Shown: in pieces, positions 6,184 through 8,773 of the stretch | Numbering within the stretch: position 1 is the stretch's first letter | Layout of the letters: every line of letters begins with the position of its first letter | Position numbers and translations under genes: made by a program | NCBI GenBank assembly: GCA_937901345.1 | Contig: CALCHM010000095.1 | Span: forward strand, 1 to 8,773 | Source: an uncultured Prevotella sp. | GTDB lineage: Bacteria; Bacteroidota; Bacteroidia; Bacteroidales; Bacteroidaceae | Direction: 5' to 3' | DNA length: 8,773 nt | The notes under the pieces: model-generated | Seen by the model: only the letters and a program-made list of their open reading frames with translations | The model's database searches: none | Told to the model about the DNA's origin: nothing

Positions 6184-6780
6184 ATGCATAAATACATTAC
6201 CGTGGCTTATAGCCTTTACACCGATAACTCAGAAGGTGTTCATGAACTCGTAGAACAGGCTCCCGTTGAGCATCCCTTCCAATTTATCACTGAACTTGGC
6301 GTTGCGCTTGAGGCATTCGAAGCAAAACTGAAGGACCTTAACGCGGGTGATGAGTTTGACTTCACACTCAGTGTAGACGAAGCTTATGGTCCTTACGAAC
6401 AGGAACACGTAATCGAACTTCCCAAATCTACATTTATGCTTAACGGTCGCTTCCAGAAGGATGTTATTTTCGAAGGCGCCGTAATTCCTCTCGTAAATGC
6501 TGATGGCAATCGTTTCCAAGGACTCGTTTTGGAAGTGAAAGATGACGTGGTGGTTATTGACCTCAATCATCCCTTGGCAGGTAAAGCACTCCACTTTAAG
6601 GGTAGCGTAGTCACTTCACGCGAAGCAACCGAAGCCGAAGTCACTAACTTGATTAAATTGATGTCAGGCGAAGGCGGTTGCGGATGTGGTTGTGGTTGTG
6701 ATGGCGAATGCGATGGCGGATGCGATCATGATGGTTGCGGATGTGGCGATCACGATCACGGTTGCGGATGTAAGCATTAA
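6184..6780 (+). CDS. slyD: SlyD-type FKBP peptidyl-prolyl isomerase with Cys/His metal-binding tail
   Basis: This 198-residue cytosolic protein should catalyse cis-trans isomerisation of prolyl bonds, act as a folding chaperone and bind metal ions. The FKBP fold is interrupted by the insert-in-flap chaperone domain, as in SlyD: an N-terminal FKBP part (about 1-66), the junction DEAYGPYEQEHVIELPK (65-81), the insert (about 72-120), then the signature VVIDLNHPLAGKALHF (123-138) and SREATEAEV. The tail (162-198) has ten cysteines (166, 168, 170, 172, 176, 180, 185, 187, 194, 196), four histidines and several Asp and Gly residues. In Escherichia coli a similar His/Cys tail binds nickel and other metals; here the tail is richer in Cys than in His. 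It starts at an ATG in an A/T-rich leader without Shine-Dalgarno. The next gene, aroC, is 151 bases away and functionally unrelated. Confidence 0.93.
   Translation: MHKYITVAYSLYTDNSEGVHELVEQAPVEHPFQFITELGVALEAFEAKLKDLNAGDEFDFTLSVDEAYGPYEQEHVIELPKSTFMLNGRFQKDVIFEGAVIPLVNADGNRFQGLVLEVKDDVVVIDLNHPLAGKALHFKGSVVTSREATEAEVTNLIKLMSGEGGCGCGCGCDGECDGGCDHDGCGCGDHDHGCGCKH
6676..6773 (+). repeat. Internal repeats encoding the SlyD metal-binding tail
   Basis: The motif GGTTGCGGATGT occurs at 6676, 6733 and 6760, each encoding GCGC. Between copies lie GATGGCGAATGCGATGGCGG and related units. The pattern suggests that the tail grew by short duplication and may vary in length between strains. Confidence 0.65.
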
Positions 6781-6792
6781 TAAATTAGATTT

Positions 6793-6881
6793 GAGACTTT
6801 AAGCATCTTGGGTCGTAAGGTCATGAGGTCGTTGTTAGTGGATAACATCGAGACTTTTAAGACCTTCTTGATTGTCGTAAC
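6793..6881 (+). repeat. Degenerate post-stop repeat, copies B and C
   Basis: Copy B (6793-6820) reads GAGACTTTAAGCATCTTG then GGTCGTAAGG. Copy C (6850-6881) reads GAGACTTTTAAGACCTTC, then TTG, ATT, GTCGTAACC. They sit 57 bases apart between slyD and aroC, starting 12 bases after the slyD stop. A related copy lies after the zinc-ribbon gene (2788-2820). I see no promoter box in this spacer. Confidence 0.5.
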
Positions 6882-6931
6882 CAAGTCGCCAACAAAAATC
6901 CCCAAACTTCACCCCCAAAAATCCTTCCCTT

Positions 6932-8008
6932 ATGAACACTTTTGGCACTCGTTTTCGCCTTACAACATTTGGTGAGAGTCATGGCGCAGCCGTTGGAGGA
7001 GTCATAGATGGATTTCCATCGGGAATAGCGATTGATCTCGATTTTATACAAGCTGAATTGGATCGTCGCCGTCCTGGCCAAAGTTTACTGACTACGGCAC
7101 GCAAGGAAGGTGACAAGGTCGAAATTCTTTCTGGCATATTCGAAGGACGCTCAACGGGATGTCCCATCGGTTTCATTGTGCGCAATGAAAATCAGCATTC
7201 TTCTGATTATGATAATTTGCGCAACCTTTTCCGACCCTCGCATGCCGATTTTACCTATCAGCAGAAATACGGTGTGCGCGACCATCGAGGTGGAGGGCGT
7301 TCGTCTGCACGTGAAACGATTTCACGCGTTGTTGGTGGCGCTTTCGCAAAACTCGTTCTTAGAGAGTTGGGAATAAAGGTTACGGCCTATACCTCACAGG
7401 TTGGTGCAATCTCTTTAACGCAACCATACACCGCCTACGATTTTTCAGAAATCGAAAAAAATCCCGTGCGTTGTCCCGACCCAGAGAAAGCGGCGGAAAT
7501 GGTGGCGCTTATTCAAGAAGTCAAAGGCGAAGGGGACACGATTGGAGGCATTATTACTGGAGTCATTCAGGGGTGTCCTGTTGGATTAGGTGAACCAGCG
7601 TTCGGAAAACTTCATGCCGACCTTGGAAGTGCAATGCTCTCTATCAATGCTGTTAAAGGTTTTGAGTATGGAGCAGGATTTTCGGGTGTAAGTATGCGAG
7701 GTAGCGAGCAAAATGACGTCTTCGTACCCACCGAAAATGGCGGCATCACAACAACGACAAACTTCAGTGGAGGTATTCAAGGAGGCATCTCTAACGGACA
7801 AGATATTTACTTCCGTGTGGCGTTTAAACCTGTTGCTACATTATTAAGGGAACAAGCAACCGTAGATCTAGACGGAAATCCCACAATCGTGAAGGCAAGA
7901 GGGCGCCATGATGCCTGTGTTCTTCCGCGTGCCGTTCCTATCGTTGAAGCGATGGCAGCAATGGTAATACTCGACTATATTATGCTTAGCAACATATCAA
8001 AATGTTAA
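6932..8008 (+). CDS. aroC: Chorismate synthase
   Basis: This 358-residue cytosolic enzyme converts 5-enolpyruvylshikimate 3-phosphate to chorismate, the last common step to the aromatic amino acids and folate, using reduced FMN. The length is normal and the family signatures are present: FGESHG with the catalytic H17 (13-18), DRRRPGQ (44-50), HADFTY (104-109), HRGGGRSSARET (118-129), then GVSMRGSE, FSGGIQGGISNGQDI and the C-terminal GRHDAC with H326. The last motif is usually GRHDPC, so A328 replaces a conserved proline; both key histidines and the surrounding residues remain. The ATG start gives the canonical MNTFGTRFRLTTFGESHG opening. No shikimate-pathway neighbour is visible, which is common for aroC in this group. 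A clear terminator follows. Confidence 0.97.
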   Translation: MNTFGTRFRLTTFGESHGAAVGGVIDGFPSGIAIDLDFIQAELDRRRPGQSLLTTARKEGDKVEILSGIFEGRSTGCPIGFIVRNENQHSSDYDNLRNLFRPSHADFTYQQKYGVRDHRGGGRSSARETISRVVGGAFAKLVLRELGIKVTAYTSQVGAISLTQPYTAYDFSEIEKNPVRCPDPEKAAEMVALIQEVKGEGDTIGGIITGVIQGCPVGLGEPAFGKLHADLGSAMLSINAVKGFEYGAGFSGVSMRGSEQNDVFVPTENGGITTTTNFSGGIQGGISNGQDIYFRVAFKPVATLLREQATVDLDGNPTIVKARGRHDACVLPRAVPIVEAMAAMVILDYIMLSNISKC

Positions 8009-8035
8009 AAGAACCCGTATTTTAGAAAAAATTAA

Positions 8036-8075
8036 GGCAGAAGGTTTGTTAATAACTTTCTGCCCTTTATTTTTG
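8036..8075 (+). terminator. Rho-independent terminator of aroC
   Basis: GGCAGAAGGTT (8036-8046) pairs with AACTTTCTGCC (8054-8064) over 11 positions with one G-U, around a 7-base loop. CTTTATTTTTG follows as a U-rich tract. It starts 28 bases after the aroC stop codon. Confidence 0.85.
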
Positions 8076-8203
8076 TCGTGTTGTCGGGAGATAACAGCCA
8101 CTATTTTTTACAAAATAGTTTTATTGTTGTGATTTTTCTTCCTTCTAAAACTCTAAATATCCGCTGTTTTTTACTTAAAAAATTGTGTCGTTTGTTGAAA
8201 AAA

Positions 8204-8236
8204 GTTGTTCGACTTTTTCTTTTGAAGATACTTTTG
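8204..8236 (+). promoter_or_regulatory. Promoter of the type IX-sorted protein gene (-33 GTTG, -7 TACTTTTG)
   Basis: TACTTTTG (8229-8236) matches TAnnTTTG exactly. GTTG (8204-8207) lies 21 bases upstream at the -33 position. The predicted leader is about 28 bases, ending at the ATG at 8271. The ~130 bases between the aroC terminator and this promoter are A/T-rich with no other feature that I recognise. Confidence 0.6.
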
Positions 8237-8270
8237 CGATACAATTTAATCTATAAAAACGAATATAAAA

Positions 8271-8756
8271 ATGAAACAAATTAACTATTTATTAATTGTT
8301 GTGGGGCAATTTTTATTTGCCTCCCTTTATGCCCAGACCGATGTGACGGTTGTCTATTCCAATGGCGGACAAGAGGTCTTGACAGTCCAGGATAACGGTG
8401 GATTATATTTTTTTGATGAACAGTTACTGATTGCTCAAACATCCGGAAATGTAAAGTCGGTTAAGATGGCAGATATTCAAAAGTTGCTATTTTCAGAATC
8501 AACCGGTTCGGTAGATTTACAGCAGGTTGGTAATGATAAGAATTCTCTCTTGTTGTATCCTAATCCGGTAAGTGATAACCTTTACGTCTTAGGTATAGGA
8601 GAAGACTTGGGCGAGTATATGATTTTCTCTGTTAGTGGAACAACTCTTCTTGAAGGAGTGTGTAAGGAGGGAGAACCGTTGGATATCTCCTCTTTCTCTT
8701 CCGGAATATATTTTATTAAAGTGAATGGTGTAATTGTTAGATTCTCAAAATTATGA
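8271..8756 (+). CDS. Small secreted protein with type IX secretion C-terminal sorting domain
   Basis: This 161-residue protein opens with a signal peptide (MKQINYLLIVVGQFLFASLYA, likely cut before Q22). Residues 22-90 form a short mature part ending in VKSVKMADIQKLLFSES, a segment reminiscent of Bacteroidales exported proteins. Residues 93-161 look like a type A sorting domain: LYPNPVSDNL (95-104), GEYMIFSVSGTTLLEG, LDISSFSSGIYFIKV and a short basic end RFSKL. Such domains direct export through the type IX machinery and are normally removed, with the cargo attached to the surface or released. The cargo would be only about 70 residues, with no enzyme signature that I recognise. Its stop overlaps the next start (ATGA), so it is probably the first gene of an operon. 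The N-terminal signal and C-terminal domain are well supported; the function is unknown. Confidence 0.85.
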   Translation: MKQINYLLIVVGQFLFASLYAQTDVTVVYSNGGQEVLTVQDNGGLYFFDEQLLIAQTSGNVKSVKMADIQKLLFSESTGSVDLQQVGNDKNSLLLYPNPVSDNLYVLGIGEDLGEYMIFSVSGTTLLEGVCKEGEPLDISSFSSGIYFIKVNGVIVRFSKL

Positions 8757-8773
8757 AAAAACATATTGCTGCA
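8753..8773 (+). CDS. Start of a downstream gene, cut by the window edge (MKKHIAA...)
   Basis: ATGAAAAAACATATTGCTGC begins at 8753, overlapping the previous stop codon as ATGA. Only seven codons are visible. Met-Lys-Lys-His followed by Ile-Ala-Ala would suit the start of a signal peptide. The overlap implies translational coupling with the type IX-sorted protein. The product cannot be identified. Confidence 0.55.

Noticed and set aside
8078..8284. 68-codon Leu/Lys-rich ORF after aroC
   Set aside because: TTG start directly after the aroC terminator, A/T-driven composition, covers the promoter and overlaps the start of the type IX-sorted protein.
1..8773. CRISPR array, tRNA or rRNA genes, intact insertion sequence, defence operon
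   Set aside because: No regularly spaced repeats, cloverleaf-like sequence, transposase motifs or paired restriction gene were seen. The methyltransferase fragment alone does not make a defence system.

Overview
This 8.8 kb window looks like chromosomal DNA of a Bacteroidales bacterium, probably Prevotella-like. Three things point there. Several genes carry the Bacteroidetes -7 promoter hexad TAnnTTTG just upstream. Start codons lack Shine-Dalgarno sequences. The window also encodes a type IX secretion sorting domain and a lipoprotein with a Bacteroidetes-type surface-export signal. Species cannot be named from this alone.

Layout. (1) Positions 777-1, minus strand: an ORF open to the left edge. 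Its first ~114 residues are the start of a sigma-54 activator AAA+ domain, and the rest is the C-terminal half of a C5-cytosine DNA methyltransferase. The join lies in a short stretch that both families share (GTLFxD), and arginine codon use changes across it. An assembly chimera is the leading explanation; a real fusion is the exciting alternative. (2) 1011-2767, plus: a Nif3-family metal protein followed by a coiled-coil/C4 zinc-ribbon protein. A strong hairpin terminator follows. (3) 3732-2929, minus: a DUF4595-like lipoprotein, convergent with the zinc-ribbon gene. (4) 3733-4274: a 542-base gene-free region with a dyad over the lipoprotein promoter, two tandem dyads at ~40 bp spacing, a distant inverted repeat and the dnaX promoter. 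(5) 4275-8008, plus: dnaX (DNA polymerase III gamma/tau), slyD (FKBP prolyl isomerase and metallochaperone) and aroC (chorismate synthase), separated by ~150-base gaps and ended by a Rho-independent terminator. (6) 8271 to the right edge, plus: a small secreted protein with a type IX sorting domain, overlapping by ATGA the start of another gene.

Most genes are housekeeping and do not form one pathway. The most notable signals are the chimeric ORF, a candidate -1 frameshift site in dnaX placed where a gamma-length product would end, the clustered dyads around 3.8-4.0 kb, and a degenerate repeat found after two of the stop codons. I see no tRNA, rRNA, CRISPR array or intact insertion sequence.
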